A DNA stretch of 64,000 nucleotides from Chaetomium olivaceum. Its lineage: Eukaryota; Ascomycota; Sordariomycetes; Sordariales; Chaetomiaceae. The notes under the pieces are model-generated. The model saw nothing but the letters and a program-made list of their open reading frames with translations, had not been told where the DNA came from and ran no database searches. The DNA lies in the NCBI GenBank assembly GCA_039881045.1, contig JAYWVB010000069.1, positions 1 through 64,000 of the forward strand. The letters run 5' to 3'. The position numbers were made by a program, and so were the translations under genes. Below, in pieces: positions 45,467-57,971 of this stretch (position 1 is the first letter of the stretch; each line of letters starts with the position of its first letter).

Positions 45467-47608
45467 ATGACTAATTTAACTTGTAGCGATTGAAGAGACA
45501 ATTTAAGTCCTCTAAGTCAGTTTGAAATAAGAGATTTAATAAATATAGATACACCTATTTTAGGTAATTTACATATCTCCATTACGAATATTGGGTTTTA
45601 CTTAACAATAGGGGCTTTGTTCTTATTAATTACAAATCTTCTAAGTACAAATTATAATAAATTAGTAAGTGATAATTGATCTATAAGTCAAGAATCTTTA
45701 TATGCAACTATCCACAGCATAGTAACAAATCAAATAAATCCTAAAAATGGTCAAGTATACTTTCCTTTTATTTATACTTTATTTATTTTTATTTTAATTA
45801 ACAATTTAATTGGAATGGTTAATAGGAGCCTTTGCATTTTATCATTATTTATCTCAAACATACTTGAAGCATTAAAATTACAGAATAATTTAATCTTTCA
45901 AATACAATCATATTCTTCTTTTAACTCTGACTCTCAGTCATCCATACAAATAGACATATCTAAGGATAGTCCTAGATATAGTTTTAACAATAAAAATACC
46001 TTCTACCTTAATCCTGATTATCTTACAGGATTTGTAGATGGAGAAGGTTGTTTCTCTCTTTCAATATAAAACAAGGTAAAAACTTAACTGGTTGACAAGT
46101 TAAGCCTATCTTTAGTATATCTTTACATAATAAGGATATTAAATTATTAAAAGCTATACAAAGAACTTTGAAAACAGGAAAGATCTATAAACATGGAGTT
46201 GATTCTATCCAATATCGTGTAAGTTCTTTAAAGAATTTACAAATAATCACAAATCATTTTGACAGTTATCCTTTAATAACTCAAAAGAGTGCAGATTATC
46301 TTTTATTTAAACAAGCTATAGCTATCATAAAGAATAAAGAGCATCTCTCTATAGAAGGGTTACTGAAGTTAGTAGGAATTAAAGCTACATTAAACTGAGG
46401 TCTATCAGATAAGTTTAAAGAGAGTTTCCCTCTTGCAAAACCAGTAGTAAGACCTTCAGTAATATATAACCCTTTAAATGTTAAGATTAAGAACTTAAAC
46501 TGAATTAGAGGATTTATAGAAGCTGAAGGAAGTTTCCAAGTTCTAACTCAAAATAATAGAAACGTTAGTTTAAGATTTTCAATAACTCAACATACTAAAG
46601 ATGAGGAATTGTTAAAGGATATCGCTACTTATCTAAACTATGGTAGATATTACAAATCACCAACACGTGATGAAGGTCAATACTTAGTAACAGTCTTTTC
46701 AGATATAAATGATAAGCTAATACCTTTCTTAAATGAGTATCCCTTATTAGGAGTTAAAAAAGAGGATTATTTAGATTTTCTACAAATAGCCGGATTAATA
46801 AAATCTAAAGCTCATTTAACAGACGAAGGATTAGAAATAATAAAACTAATTAAAAGTAATATGAATAGAAAGAGAATAACAATAAAAGAAGAATAAATGT
46901 TTAGATAATTGTAATATCATAGATAATAATAATAAAATACAATAAATTTCACTATATGCTGGAAACTTCTAATGCCTTCAGGTACCGATTATCGGTGAAA
47001 ATCTTAAAGGATGAAACAATGAATAATCAGCAGGAAACCAAAATAACCAGCCGCGTTATGAGTAGGATCCTTAGAGACTACACGTGAAAAATCACTTAAC
47101 ACTGTTTTACAATAACAACTGAGTGATTAAGATATAGTCCACCACGGCAAGTCTATAAGATTTGTTGTGCTGTCCTTACAGTTTTGCATCAACAAGCCAC
47201 TTCGTTTTAACATTTGCCCTTAGTTTTACTATAGTTTTAGGTGCAACTATTTTAGGTTTTCAGAAACATGGGTTAAAATTTTTTTCTTTATTAGTCCCAG
47301 CAGGTTGTCCTTTAGGATTATTACCTTTATTAGTTTTAATAGAATTCATATCATATCTTGCACGTAATGTTTCTCTGGGTTTAAGATTAGCAGCTAACAT
47401 AACTGCAGGTCATATGTTATTAAACATTTTAAGTGGTTTTACTTATACTATAATGAGTTCAGGATTTATCTTTTTTGTACTCGGTTTAATACCTTTAAGT
47501 TTTATTGTTGCCTTTTCAGGTTTAGAGTTAGCTATTGCTGTAATTCAAGCTCAGGTTTTTGTGGTATTAACTTCTTCTTATATAAAAGACGGTTTAGATT
47601 TACATTAA
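45467..47608 (+). CDS. atp6: ATP synthase subunit a (2 exons)
   Basis: Fo channel subunit. Exons 45467-45820 and 47174-47608 join in frame to 262 aa. Exon 1 ends NNLIGMV and exon 2 begins PYSFASTSHF, restoring the conserved block; LRLAANITAGHMLL with the essential Arg is at about residues 178-192. Both exons are intact in both arms. Confidence 0.95.
45821..46896 (+). pseudogene. LAGLIDADG ORF of atp6 intron, frameshifted in right arm
   Basis: Same ORF as the intact copy at 17025-18101. An indel in a TA-rich run near 46065 gives a stop directly after the first motif; the remaining frame, with the second motif WIRGFIEAEGSF, is otherwise open. Confidence 0.85.
45821..47173 (+). mobile_element. 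Group I intron of atp6
   Basis: Core at the 3' end, about 46955-47150 (ATGCTGGAAA, AATCAGCAGGAAACC, TCCTTAGAGACTACACG, AAGATATAGTCC). Left copy 16747-18101. Confidence 0.88.
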
Positions 47609-47671
47609 TTTAACAAGAATATGATGTTTATATTATTATTATACAATAGAATTTATTTCTTCTATGAAATA

Positions 47672-48588
47672 ATGGCAATAAAATATGCCTCTAAGATGGC
47701 TTATATTTATTTAGGTATTATTATTATCAACACGCTTGTTAATTTAATATTTTTGGGGATATTTGAGTTGGATACTATTAAAAGTCTAATTAGTAGTAAT
47801 AGTGTTACTGAAATAGGTAATGAAAAAATAATTTTTCAATTAGATCACAGTAAGTTCAGAATTTAGTACAAACGCCGCAAGAGGCCCCGCAAGAGGCTCC
47901 GCAAGAGGCTCCGCAGGAGGCTTATCAAGAGGCTCCAGCTCCACAGGAGGCTGTTATTATTGAAAGTAAAAATAAATTGGGTTCAATGGAGGAGGCTAAG
48001 GCTGAATCTAAAGTAAAAAACCCAAATCCTTTGAAGGACATACATAAACGTCTTTTATCTGTAGATAAATCTCACTTTCCTAGCTATTTCCAGGAAAGCT
48101 CTATACCCAAAATCTCTGAGAATGTACCTGTGTACGGTGACAAATTAGTTACTTTTAAACCTTCATTTTTATTACAAAATCGAAATTTACCCGAGATGTT
48201 TATTGAAATCCCCCAAAATACAAGTATAGGTAAACTTACTGAACTCCGTATAGCTATAGATGGAGCAGATGAAGCTGTAAAGTTATATCACAATTTATTA
48301 ATTTATGATTTTTATTTTTGTTTTTTGTTGTCTGGTATCCAAGATGGTACCGAGAAGTTTTACCCTAACGAAGCTAAACCTTTAATGGAAACATATGTAG
48401 ATCTTGTAACTAAATTAAGTAATCAACAGAAGGTTATGGCTAATGAAGCCATAAATAAACTTCATCAATTGGACTCTAGATTTTCTCGTGACTTATATCC
48501 GATCGAAAGTAGTACGTCGCAAACTGGAACTGTTCCAGTTCCGGAAACTGGATCCGGAACTCACCCCGGAACTCACCCGGTTCCGTAA
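47672..48588 (+). pseudogene. orf302, broken in right arm
   Basis: Same ORF as 15341-16249. A missing A near 47855 shifts the frame just before the PQEA repeats, and a larger difference near 48287-48325 replaces about 20 nt with a T-rich stretch. In this arm the frame also extends 17 codons upstream to ATG 47621, 12 nt after atp6. Confidence 0.75.
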
Positions 48589-49234
48589 CTGACCCTGAAA
48601 CAGTAACTGGTTACAGATATGGAGCTATTGAGGGATAGCTTTCGGTCTATTCTAGCCTCTCGTTATATATGAGGTTAGTTACTAGCCTTTAGTAAAAAGA
48701 ACTCCACTTTTTTAATTTATGTATTATAGATAATAGTATTATTACCATATTAGCCTTATTAGCGGGTAGTATACTATATTACGATGTAATTTGATTAATC
48801 CTTATATTTATGAACTAGCGCTCATCAAAACTCGTACTTCGTACTTCCTAGTAAGACTTTTTATTCAAATAATAAAGCCTATAAATTACAGTTTTCCTTC
48901 TTTTTTTTTAATGCATACTTCGTACGCATTAATGACTGATTTAGTGATTAAATGGAAAGTTATATGTTAAATATATTTTTAAATAAAAATTTTAAGTTTT
49001 TTATAGAAAAAATAAACAAGTGACAAATAATTTAATATTAAGTAGTTAACTTTAAGTTGCGGACTTACAAGCTAGAAAACTTCTTTTATTTAGTTATTAT
49101 ATATAAGCATAATATAGCTTAATTTAATCCGGGTTAAATTTAGATTTTTAATCAAAAAAACTAAAAAATTAAAAATTAATAAGTGATGTAATTAAAATAA
49201 AAAAATTATTTTTATTGCATCAATAAAAAATTAA
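48589..49234. other. Spacer between orf302 and rns
   Basis: 646 nt, AT-rich. Two TACTTCGTAC-type palindromes near 48831-48848 and 48914-48929. A short hydrophobic open stretch ends at TAG 48818 but has no good start. No gene called. Confidence 0.55.
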
Positions 49235-50770
49235 AAGAGTTTGGTGATGGCTCTGATTGAACGCTGTCCAAGTACTTGACACATGCTAATCGTACGTTTA
49301 ATTTATCGAAGGAGTTTTAGACTCAGTCTAAAACTTAAATTAAAAGTGGTGTACAGGTGAGTATTAGATTTTTTGGCCAATCCTAAAGAAAAGAAAAAAT
49401 CCTTTATATCAAAAAGGGGAAGCCCGCTTTAGGGGGAAAATTTAAATCTCAGGGATAGGTAGTTGTTAAGGTAATAGCTTAACAAGCCTTAATTCTCTTA
49501 GTCGAAGCTGAAAGGTTGATCGACCACATTGGGGATGAAAAAATCCCAAGGCAAATAAGTACAGCAGTGAGGAATATTGGTCAATGGCCTAACGGCTGAA
49601 CTGGTAACTTGGAAGAACGGTGGCCCTTAAATAAATCTTAGTTTGTCTTTCAAAGTCAAAATAAAAATAATGCGACAGGGCCAATTTTATCGATTTATCG
49701 AATAAAGTTCTGTATACATATTGATAATGACAATATGTACATATGTCTTGACCAATTACGTGCCAGCAGTCGCGGCAATACGTAAGAGACTAGTGTTAAT
49801 CATCTTTAATAGGTTTAAAGGGTACTCAGACGGAAAAAATTTGCCTGAAATAGGGACAATTATTCTAGAGTTTTATGTAAGAAGGTCGAACTTTAGAGTG
49901 TAGAGATAAAATTCGTTGATACCTAGGGGACTGGTGAAGGCGAAGGCAATCTTTTATGTAAAAACTGACGTCGAAGGACGAAGGCTAAGGTCGCAAAAAG
50001 GATTAGAGACCCAAGTAGTCTTAGCAGTCAATTATGAATGCCATAGGTTAGATGTTAGGTCTAGTCTATAAATGAAAGTGTAAGCATTTCACCTCAAGAG
50101 TAATGTGGCAACGCAGGAACTGAAATCACTAGACCGTTTCTGACACCAGCAGTGAAGTATGTTATTTAATTCGATGACCCACGAAAAACCTTACCACAAC
50201 TTGAATAGTTGTTTTTTATATATAAGTAAATATATAATTACTTCGATAACACAAGTGTTGCACGGCTGTCTTCAGTTAATGTTGTGAAACTGTGGTTTAG
50301 TCCACGTAATTAACGAAAACCCTTGCTTTATTTGTAAATTAAAAAAAATAAAGTATTTCGCCTTTATATGGGTAATGATAAAAGGGATCAAGACAAGTCA
50401 TCATGGCCTAGATGTTGTGGGCTATAGACGTGCCACATGTTCCTAAACAAATAGATGCAAAAATGCGAATTTTAGCTAATCTAACAAAATAGGATAAAAT
50501 AGATATGAATTGTAGTCTGAAATTCGGCTGCATGAATAAGAAATTGCTAGTAATCGTGAATCACCATGACACGGTGAATATTCCCTCGGATTGGTACTAA
50601 CCACTCGTCACATGCTGAAAATAGTTTACACAATAAGTTTGCTTCATCTGCGCTAAGTAAGTAAATGTCTAAGTTTTAGATGTTAGAACAGGGTCCTTCC
50701 TATGTGTGGCTATGATTAGTGTAAAGTCGAAATACGGTTCGTGTAGTGGAAGTTGCACGGGATTTATCAG
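49235..50770 (+). rRNA. rns: Small subunit ribosomal RNA
   Basis: The 5' end carries AGAGTTTGGTGATGGCTCTG, like bacterial 16S. Other universal blocks are GTGCCAGCAGTCGCGG (about 49761, 530 loop), ATTAGAGACCC (about 50003, 790 loop), GCACGGCTGTC (about 50260), and CTAGTAATCGTGAATCA (about 50548). About 1.54 kb with no intron. Termini are estimates. Confidence 0.95.
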
Positions 50771-50867
50771 CGATAAACAATCAAAAATTTATAAAGTAAA
50801 AAAAAAGATTTTTTCTTTTTTACTTATTTTATTTATATATAAATATATATATTATATTTATATATAA

Positions 50868-50954
50868 AGGAGAGTTCCGTTTGTTGGTATGACGGGTTAA
50901 GCTGTAAACTTAATGATTAATTAATCATCGAAGGTTCAATTCCTTTCTCTCCTA
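50868..50954 (+). tRNA. trnY: tRNA-Tyr (GUA)
   Basis: Acceptor AGGAGAG/CTCTCCT; anticodon stem TTAAG/CTTAA around loop CTGTAAA; long variable arm; T loop TTCAATT. It follows rns by about 100 nt. Confidence 0.94.
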
Positions 50955-51181
50955 TACTATATCTAGTTATATCTATATTTAGTAAATAGTTGTATGTTAT
51001 ATAATTACTTTAAGTATTTTTATACTATTAGTCTTATTTAATAGCTCGCGTAGCACGTAATGTTAGCAGCGGCCAGTAGTAATCAGCTGTTAAGTAAGTA
51101 ATTAGCTGTTAAGTAAGTAAATCTTACCTTCTACGGATCCCTATAAAATTAGTATCCTGCGGAGAAGTTTAATCTACATAG

Positions 51182-52589
51182 GGATTAGCAACTTGTAACT
51201 CAAATTTATTGCCTTTTGCCTTGCCTTTTGCCTTGCCTTTTGTTTTTAAGAATGTAGTAGCTCATTATAGTACTTGTACAGAGGAAAAACAAGATAATTT
51301 ATCTTATGAATTTATTGATTGATTCCGGGGTTTTACAGACGCTGAAGGTTGTTTTAAAATTACTCCTCAAAGATCTGGTAGTGCTTTTGAGTTTAGATTT
51401 AGCTTTGGTTTACATATTGATGATCTCCCTGTTTTAGAATATATTAAGAATCAATTAAATATGGGAAAAATAAGTATTAATTCTACAAGAGCTAAAGTCA
51501 CTTATAATGTAATAGCCAAAAAGGATATAGCTAAAATTATAGTGATATTTAACGAATATAATTTGAATTCAACAAAACATCTTAATTTTTTAGCATTTAA
51601 AGAAGCATTTGCACTTTACATAAGTGAAAGTAGACGAAATATTGAAAAATTAAAACCTAGAATACTAGAAATTATAAATGAAATGAATACTAAAAGAATT
51701 GATTTCACTATGCCTTCTAATCACTCTAAAGTTACTATTAATTGATTAATTGGATTTATAGAAGGGGATGGTTCCTTCAGTTATAACCCTCAAACGAAAA
51801 AAGTTATATTATCTATAGGTCAGAAAGGTAATAAAGTTTTACTTGAATAAATTCTTAACTTCCTGAAAAATTCAAATTCCAGTGTTATTTTTAGCAATTT
51901 AATCGCTAGCTCGCGCTGCGCAGGATTTAATGTTTATGAAGGTTATCCTGGTCAACTTAATTTAAATATTCAAAATAGTGATTTAATTGAACTAGGTTTA
52001 ATGCGAAGCAGCGAAGCAGCGAAGCAGCGAAGCAGCGAAGCAGCGAAGCAGCGAAGCAGCGAAGCAGCGAAGCAGCGAAGCAGCGAAGCAGCGAAGCACC
52101 AATTTTTGATAGTGTACAATGACATAGTAAAAAGTCTTCAGATTACTTGGATTTTAAATTGATATTTAGAATTCTCCAAAAAGGACTTCATTATATATCA
52201 GAAGGTGCAGATTTTGTTAATCTTATAGCTAGTAGAATGAATAATAGTAGATTGTCCACTTCTAACAAACCAAAGATAGATATAGATTTGGAAAAAATTG
52301 AAGAGTTTATAAAACAACCTTCTAATTATGAAATAAGAGAAGGAAAAATTTTTATTTTATCCTTGAATCGCTATAAAGTAGACAATAAAAAATTACTGTA
52401 ACTTTAGTGAAAAAAAGTGGGGAAGTATTTAAATCTTTTAGTTCTATAGTAGAATGCGCTAAATATTTAGGAATAGCACGTTCTACAGTAAATAATAGAG
52501 CTCTAAATGGAACTTACTTTTTATATAAAAATATCTTAAATAATGAAGAAATACGAATTTCCCTGCTAAGTAGCAGTGAAAAGAATTAA
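51182..52589 (+). pseudogene. Broken LAGLIDADG ORF between trnY and trnN
   Basis: Open from 51182 with no ATG near the start (GLATCNSNLLPF, then an ALPF repeat from a GCCTTTTGCCTT microsatellite). Motifs FRGFTDAEGCF and WLIGFIEGDGSF are intact. A TAA at 51847-51849 (both arms) follows the second motif by about 27 codons. Further sequence in another frame (GYPGQLNLNIQ) leads into the 8-nt repeat, and then into an end domain with a NUMOD1-like module (IVECAKYLGIARSTVNNRAL) to 52589; the right arm has an extra frameshift near 52395. No exon of a host gene flanks it, so this is a free-standing or stranded endonuclease gene. Confidence 0.75.
52003..52098. repeat. 8-nt tandem repeat, about 12 copies
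   Basis: Unit GCGAAGCA, GC-rich in AT-rich surroundings, lying inside the LAGLIDADG ORF and separating its C-terminal module. Confidence 0.93.
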
Positions 52590-52684
52590 TAACCTTATAA
52601 GTTATAAAAAAGAATTAAGAATATTATAAGTTATAGAAAAGAATTAAGAACTTTATAAGTTAAAAGGTGAAATTATTTTTATAA

Positions 52685-52755
52685 GCCTCTATAGCTCAAC
52701 GGTAGAGCTCGGCACTGTTAATGTCGTGATAGATGTTCGATTCATCTTAGGGGCT
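52685..52755 (+). tRNA. trnN: tRNA-Asn (GUU)
   Basis: Acceptor GCCTCTA/TAGGGGC; anticodon stem CGGCA/TGTCG around loop CTGTTAA; T loop TTCGATT. Confidence 0.94.
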
Positions 52756-52867
52756 ATGACTGATATTATATAGTCATAGGTAAAGGCGCGTAGCAGCTAT
52801 ATCATTTCGTGCCAACCACGGGAATGGTAAATAGTATATATTAAATAATTATTTATTAAAAAGTTAA

Positions 52868-55800
52868 ATGCCTAATATACTCAGGAGTATTTTTCAGGAT
52901 CATCCTTTTCATCTAGTATCTCCGTCTCCTTGGCCCTTATATACTAGTATTAGTTTGTTAAATTTAGCCACTAGTACTGCATTATCTATGCATAATTTTT
53001 ATAATGGTTATAATTTAAATATAATATCTTTAATACTTGTTATTTCATCTATGTCTTTTTGATTTAGAGATATTATATCTGAAGGTATTGCCAAGTCATT
53101 TTATCGTTTAAATATCGCAAAAGCAATCCCCAGCGAAGAAATAAATAAAGCCTTGATTGATTATAAAAATACAAGAAATCTCGCAGTATATACAAACAAA
53201 GAATATTTAGGTTATTATTTAGCTGGTCTTTTAGAAGGGGATGGACATTTGTCTCTTCCTTCTATAGGTAATACTACTCTTAATAGAATACTTAATCCTA
53301 GGATCGTTTTTACTTCTCATGTTAATAATTTAGGTATGTATGCTTTTATACAATCAGAATTAGGAAATATAGGACGTTTTCAAATCTCAGGTAATACAAT
53401 TCGTTATATTATAGGAGATATTAAAGGTATTTTATATTTTATATATTTAATACATGGGAAATTAAGAACTCCTAAGAATAAAAGATTAAATGATGTAATA
53501 GAATTCCTTAATGCTAAATATTCTTTAAATATTTTTCAAAGTTTGTTAGACAAATCGAGTTTTATGGATAACAGCTGATTTACAGGGTTTACAGAGGCAG
53601 ATGGTCATTTCGGTATTAGATATAGGGAAAGATTAGAGAAGTCAGATACACGTAAAAGATCTAGAAGTGAAAGTATTTCACTTTTATTTAGATTAGATCA
53701 ACGTGCTTTTGATGAATCTACATCAACTTGTATGAAACCGTTTATGAATGATCTAGCTTCATTTTTATCTTGTAATGTAAATAGTTATACTGCTAAAAAT
53801 AAGGAAGTTTTATCTTTACACGTATCAGCTATAGATAATCTTAAGTTAATTGTCGATTATTTTAACAAATATCCGTTAATGGGTAATAAACTTAATGATT
53901 TTAAAAAGTGAGAAATTGTATATAATATGATCAAATCTAAGGAACATCTTACTGCTGAGGGGAGATTAAAAGTAATAATTTGAATGAACGATAAAAAAAA
54001 TAAGTGCCTTCATTAAATTCCACAAATTGCTGGAAAATCCTATCTATTTATAGAATTAGGGCAATCAGCAGGGGACCGGGAGATGGATAAATATCTCCTG
54101 TTACCTTCAGAGACTAGACGTGGAAAGTTAATACGTTGCTTGTGATAAACGAGAATCTATTAACTAAGGTATAGTCCAACAAATATAGTAATATATTTAT
54201 ATTTTGACTTTTTTAGGTAACCATACCTTGGCGGTACAAAAGGGATTAAACTTAGGGGTTATACTATTTATAGTATCTGAAGCATTATTTTTTTTAGCTA
54301 TATTCTGAGCTTTCTTTCATAGTGCATTAACACCTACTGTAGAATTAGGTGCCCAATGACCACCTATAGGTATAGAACCTGTAAATCCTTTTGAACTACC
54401 ACTTCTTAATACAGTAATACTTTTATCTAGTGGTGCTACAGTAACCTACGCTCATCATTCTTTAATATATGGAGAAAGAAAAGGGGCTTTATATGGGTCA
54501 ATTGCTACTGTATTATTAGCAATTATATTCACAGTTTTCCAAGGTGTTGAATATAATGTTTCATCTTTTACAATCAGTGATGGAGCTTTTGGTACATGTT
54601 TTTTTTTTGGAACAGGTTTCCATGGGTCAATTAGACATGCGCCCTCGTTTATATTTATATATATTATACATAAAACTCAGATTGCTGCTAATTTTAAAAT
54701 CTCTTCTAGTAGTATTAACAATAATGAATTATTGATTACTTTACCTAATACTCTTACAAATAAACCTAAGATTCTTCCTTATTCAATGCTTTTAAGCATT
54801 GAATTTATAGAATGATTTGTAGGATTTACTGATGGGGAAGGTAACTTTAATATTAAATTAACAGATTTAACGGATAATACTTTTAAAAATGTTCAATTTA
54901 CATTTCAAATAGGTTTACATAAGGATGAAATAGAGGTGTTAGAATATATTAGGAAGACTTTACAATGTGGTCATATTTCTAAATCTCAAGATAAAATAAA
55001 TTATTTTGTTAATGATATAAATTCATTATTACATGTTATAATACCTATATTTGATTATGTTAATCTTAATAGTTCAAAATTTCATCATTATGAATTATTT
55101 AAGAAAGCGGTGCTATTAACTAAAGATAAAAGTCATTTATCTGATAAAGGTAAATTAGACATAATAGCTTATCAAAAAAAAATGCAAAGTATGTCCGGTA
55201 AATGAATACCTAGTTCTATTAATAATAAAATAAAAATAACTAGATATTGATTAGCCGGATTTATAGATGCAGAAGCTAGTTTTTCAACTAATAAATACGT
55301 ACCTAGATTTAAATTAGAAAATCACATTAAAGAATTAGAATTGTACAATAAAATAAAAGAATTTTTTAATGTAGGTAATGTTTTATTAAGTTCACCTAGA
55401 GTAGATAGAGTTAATAGTAATCCCACTATAATATTGGAAATTAATAAAGTGCAAGAGCTTAGAGAAAATTTAATACCATTATTGTATGATAATGATTATA
55501 TTTTATTAAAAACTTTAAAAGCTCAAGATTTTTTGTTATGATTAAAACTGGTAAATATTTATTATAAAGGTTATCATACTATATTAGAAGGTAAGTATAT
55601 ATTTGATGCTATAAAGTTGCATATAAACAAATATAGATTAACTACTAATACTAACCTATATGAAGATAAAAATCGTATTTCATTACTAGAAATAGATAAA
55701 TTATTATCTAAACTTTATTTAATAGAAAGTCCTTATGAAACAAAAGAAGGAATTCGATATTATAGAAATACTACTAGATTAGTTAGTGAATCAATTAAAA

Positions 55801-56526
55801 TTACAGCCATCGATAAAAAAAATAATAAAAAGATATATGAAAGTGTGTCGGAATGTGCTAAAGATCTTAAAATTTCTAGAAAGAAAATTAAGGAATGCTT
55901 AAACACAGGAGACGCTTATATCGGATATGTTTTTGTTTTAGTATAAAATATATATATAATAAATAAACAATAGAGTAAAAAGCAAAAAGATCTTTTAGGG
56001 CAAGAACCTAACCTTTTTAAAGAAAATTTGCTACCTAGTATATACTGTTTATGACATATATAAAGGTCCAACGACTAGCTAATAAATATTATGTTACTTT
56101 AATCAAAATCCTACACGGGTAGTTTGTACTACGTACTACGTACTACCTGCACAATAATTTTAAGATTCTTATTGTAGGAAAGTTAAAGTAAAAGAATGGC
56201 AAGAGAACTCTACATATTAATTCTCCTAGGATCTTTATCTTTGATCCTAAGATAAACACTAATATGAAAACATAGTCTAAGCAATAATGCGAATTATTGA
56301 TTAATAATAATAATAATAATAAGAAATACTTGAGATAAGCCTTAAGAATCTGCATGTCCATGTTATAATAGGTACAATTTTTTTGTCAGTCGCTCTATGA
56401 AGAATATTTGCTTACCATTTAACTGACAATCATCATGTGGGTTTTGAAAGTGGAATTTTGTATTGACACTTCGTCGACATAGTTTGGCTTTTGCTCTATA
56501 TATGCCTGTACTATTGAGGATCATAA
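52868..56526 (+). CDS. cox3: Cytochrome c oxidase subunit 3 (3 exons)
   Basis: Membrane subunit of complex IV. Exons 52868-53086, 54207-54626 and 56356-56526 join to 269 aa, the usual fungal length. Exon 1 ends FRDIISEG; exon 2 opens with [17 protein letters not shown], includes [18 protein letters not shown] and ends GTGFHG; exon 3 runs HVIIGT to [20 protein letters not shown] and ends YYWGS. TGA codes Trp at several conserved sites, for example in AIFWAFFHS and in LYWHFVD. Confidence 0.96.
53087..54016 (+). CDS. LAGLIDADG endonuclease (cox3 intron 1)
   Basis: In frame with exon 1 to TAA. Motifs [13 protein letters not shown] and [12 protein letters not shown] with the catalytic acidic residues kept. 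About 310 codons, a normal size. Intact in both arms. It ends just before the ribozyme core. Confidence 0.88.
53087..54206 (+). mobile_element. Group I intron 1 of cox3
   Basis: Core 3' of the ORF at about 54025-54180 (ATTGCTGGAAAA, AATCAGCAGGGGACC, TCAGAGACTAGACG, GTATAGTCC). Left copy 9722-10841. Confidence 0.88.
54627..55946 (+). CDS. LAGLIDADG endonuclease with C-terminal NUMOD1-like module (cox3 intron 2)
   Basis: In frame with exon 2, 439 codons to TAA. Motifs [12 protein letters not shown] and [12 protein letters not shown]; the second ends in S rather than G but keeps the Asp and Glu. The last 35 residues ([18 protein letters not shown]) form a NUMOD1-like helix-turn-helix, an unusual addition to a LAGLIDADG protein. 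The left copy loses this end to a frameshift. Confidence 0.87.
54627..56355 (+). mobile_element. Group I intron 2 of cox3
   Basis: Inserted after GTGFHG. The 3' 400 nt hold the probable core (GTCCAACGACTAGC near 56066, CATAGTCTAAG near 56270) and a TACGTAC tandem element at 56125-56147. Left copy 7580-9301. Confidence 0.82.
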
Positions 56527-56543
56527 TCAATAGGTGTGGTGCT

Positions 56544-57530
56544 ATGGGCATACGCATACAGCTAATATTAAAAAGCACCGCTAATATATATAGCCAGATA
56601 TGACAAATTTTTGACCCAAAAAACCAGGGTTTCCCCATTCTATTGTTAGAATGTAATGTAAATAGTGAAAGTTCTAATAATATTTTTTATTTTTCTGATG
56701 ATAATCCTGAAAATAACGAAGGTAATAATAGTAATTCTAATGATAACTCGGAAAATATGGAAGATTCTAGTAATTCTGAGGATAATCCTAATCCTGAAAA
56801 TAACGAAGACTCTAATAGTAATTCTAATAGGGATTCAGATATGGATGTGGATGACCCAGAAAATAATAACGTTGAAGAAATAAAAGATCCTGAACATAAT
56901 GCACCTGAACGAATTGTAGATGATTTAGATCAAGTAGATAAAGCTAAAAACTATGATCCTGATGCTTTAGAATATTTACGTGAGGAATATGGTTCCTTTT
57001 TTGATGGTGTATCAGTAGAGCAAGCGTTAAAAGATATTGAAGAGTATTTGGAAGAGGAATTCGATCCAGAACACGAAAGATCAGAGCGTGAAGCAGATGA
57101 CTTAGATGCGGAAGAGGCTAGATCTAAACGACCTAGATCTGAGAGTCCTGAAGAGGAAGAAGAAAATAATAAACGTCAAAAACCCAAGAATGAGGATAAC
57201 GACGGTGAGGACGGTAATGATAGCGGCGGTAGTGACGGCAGTGCCGGTGGTAGTGGGGATGGTACTGGTAGTGGTAGCTCTAGTAATAATTCTTCAACTT
57301 CAAATAGAGTAATACGTTTATCTCCTCTTGAAGAAATTGAAAAGGAAGATGAGTTTTACCCTGAAATTGAAGAGGAAAATGAAGAGGATTTTTACCCTTC
57401 ATTTGAGGATGATGAGCTTTGAGAGGTGTTTAGGGATACATGCAGGGGGCAGTTAATACTTCCGGACCCGGATATGGACCTCAGTCTAATAGAGATGATA
57501 TTAAAAGCTTTATCGGATTTCTTCTTATAA
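56544..57530 (+). CDS. Unrecognised acidic ORF, 328 aa
   Basis: Starts at ATG 18 nt after cox3 and ends at TAA, with two TGA codons read as Trp (56601 and 57420); reading TGA as stop would hide both ends. Residues 1-35 are basic to hydrophobic (MGIRIQLILK, FPILLLEC). Residues 40-120 are low-complexity Asn, Ser, Glu and Asp. Residues 125-175 are predicted-helix-like (YDPDALEYLREEYGSFF). Then come two basic patches (KRPR, KRQK), a Gly/Ser-rich stretch of about 25, an acidic part, and a more hydrophobic end (LSLIEMILKALSDFLL). The copy in the left arm has the same length. I do not recognise it. The charge pattern suggests an intrinsically disordered protein; a plasmid or lineage-specific origin is possible but not shown. 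Confidence 0.75.
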
Positions 57531-57696
57531 TATCGCATTTTTCTTTTGCCTTTTTCCTTTAATAGCCTATTTATGTAAAGGTTCTCCGTTATATATTAGT
57601 GATAATATCATGTGTTGTGTTGTATATAGTTTTGATACAAAAATAAAATTTTATTTTTTTATAAATTCTTCACTTATATAAATTTATTTATATAAA

Positions 57697-57768
57697 GGGA
57701 TCTTAGCATAATGGTAATGCAATTGACTTTTAATCATTCGAATATTGGTTTGAATCCGATAGGTCCCA
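57697..57768 (+). tRNA. trnK: tRNA-Lys (UUU)
   Basis: Acceptor GGGATCT/AGGTCCC; anticodon stem ATTGA/TCATT around loop CTTTTAA; T loop TTGAATC. Confidence 0.94.
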
Positions 57769-57900
57769 AATTAAAAATAAAAAATCTTAAAGTGGATTTG
57801 ATCCCTCCTACAAGGTTTTTAAGACTAGTACGTAGGTACGATGAACTAAAATTTACTTTATAAGCTGCATTATACAATAATAGACAAATGTTTTGTTTCA

Positions 57901-57971
57901 ACGATTATAGTTTAACGGTAAAACTCCCGTCTTCCAAACGGATTTTGTGAGTTCGAATCTCACTAATCGTA
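57901..57971 (+). tRNA. trnG: tRNA-Gly (UCC)
   Basis: Acceptor ACGATTA/TAATCGT; anticodon stem CCGT/ACGG around CTTCCAA. A second copy with shared flanks is at 61605-61675. Confidence 0.95.

Noticed and set aside
48700..48818. Short hydrophobic reading frame between orf302 and rns
   Set aside because: No acceptable start codon, no family resemblance and too short to call.
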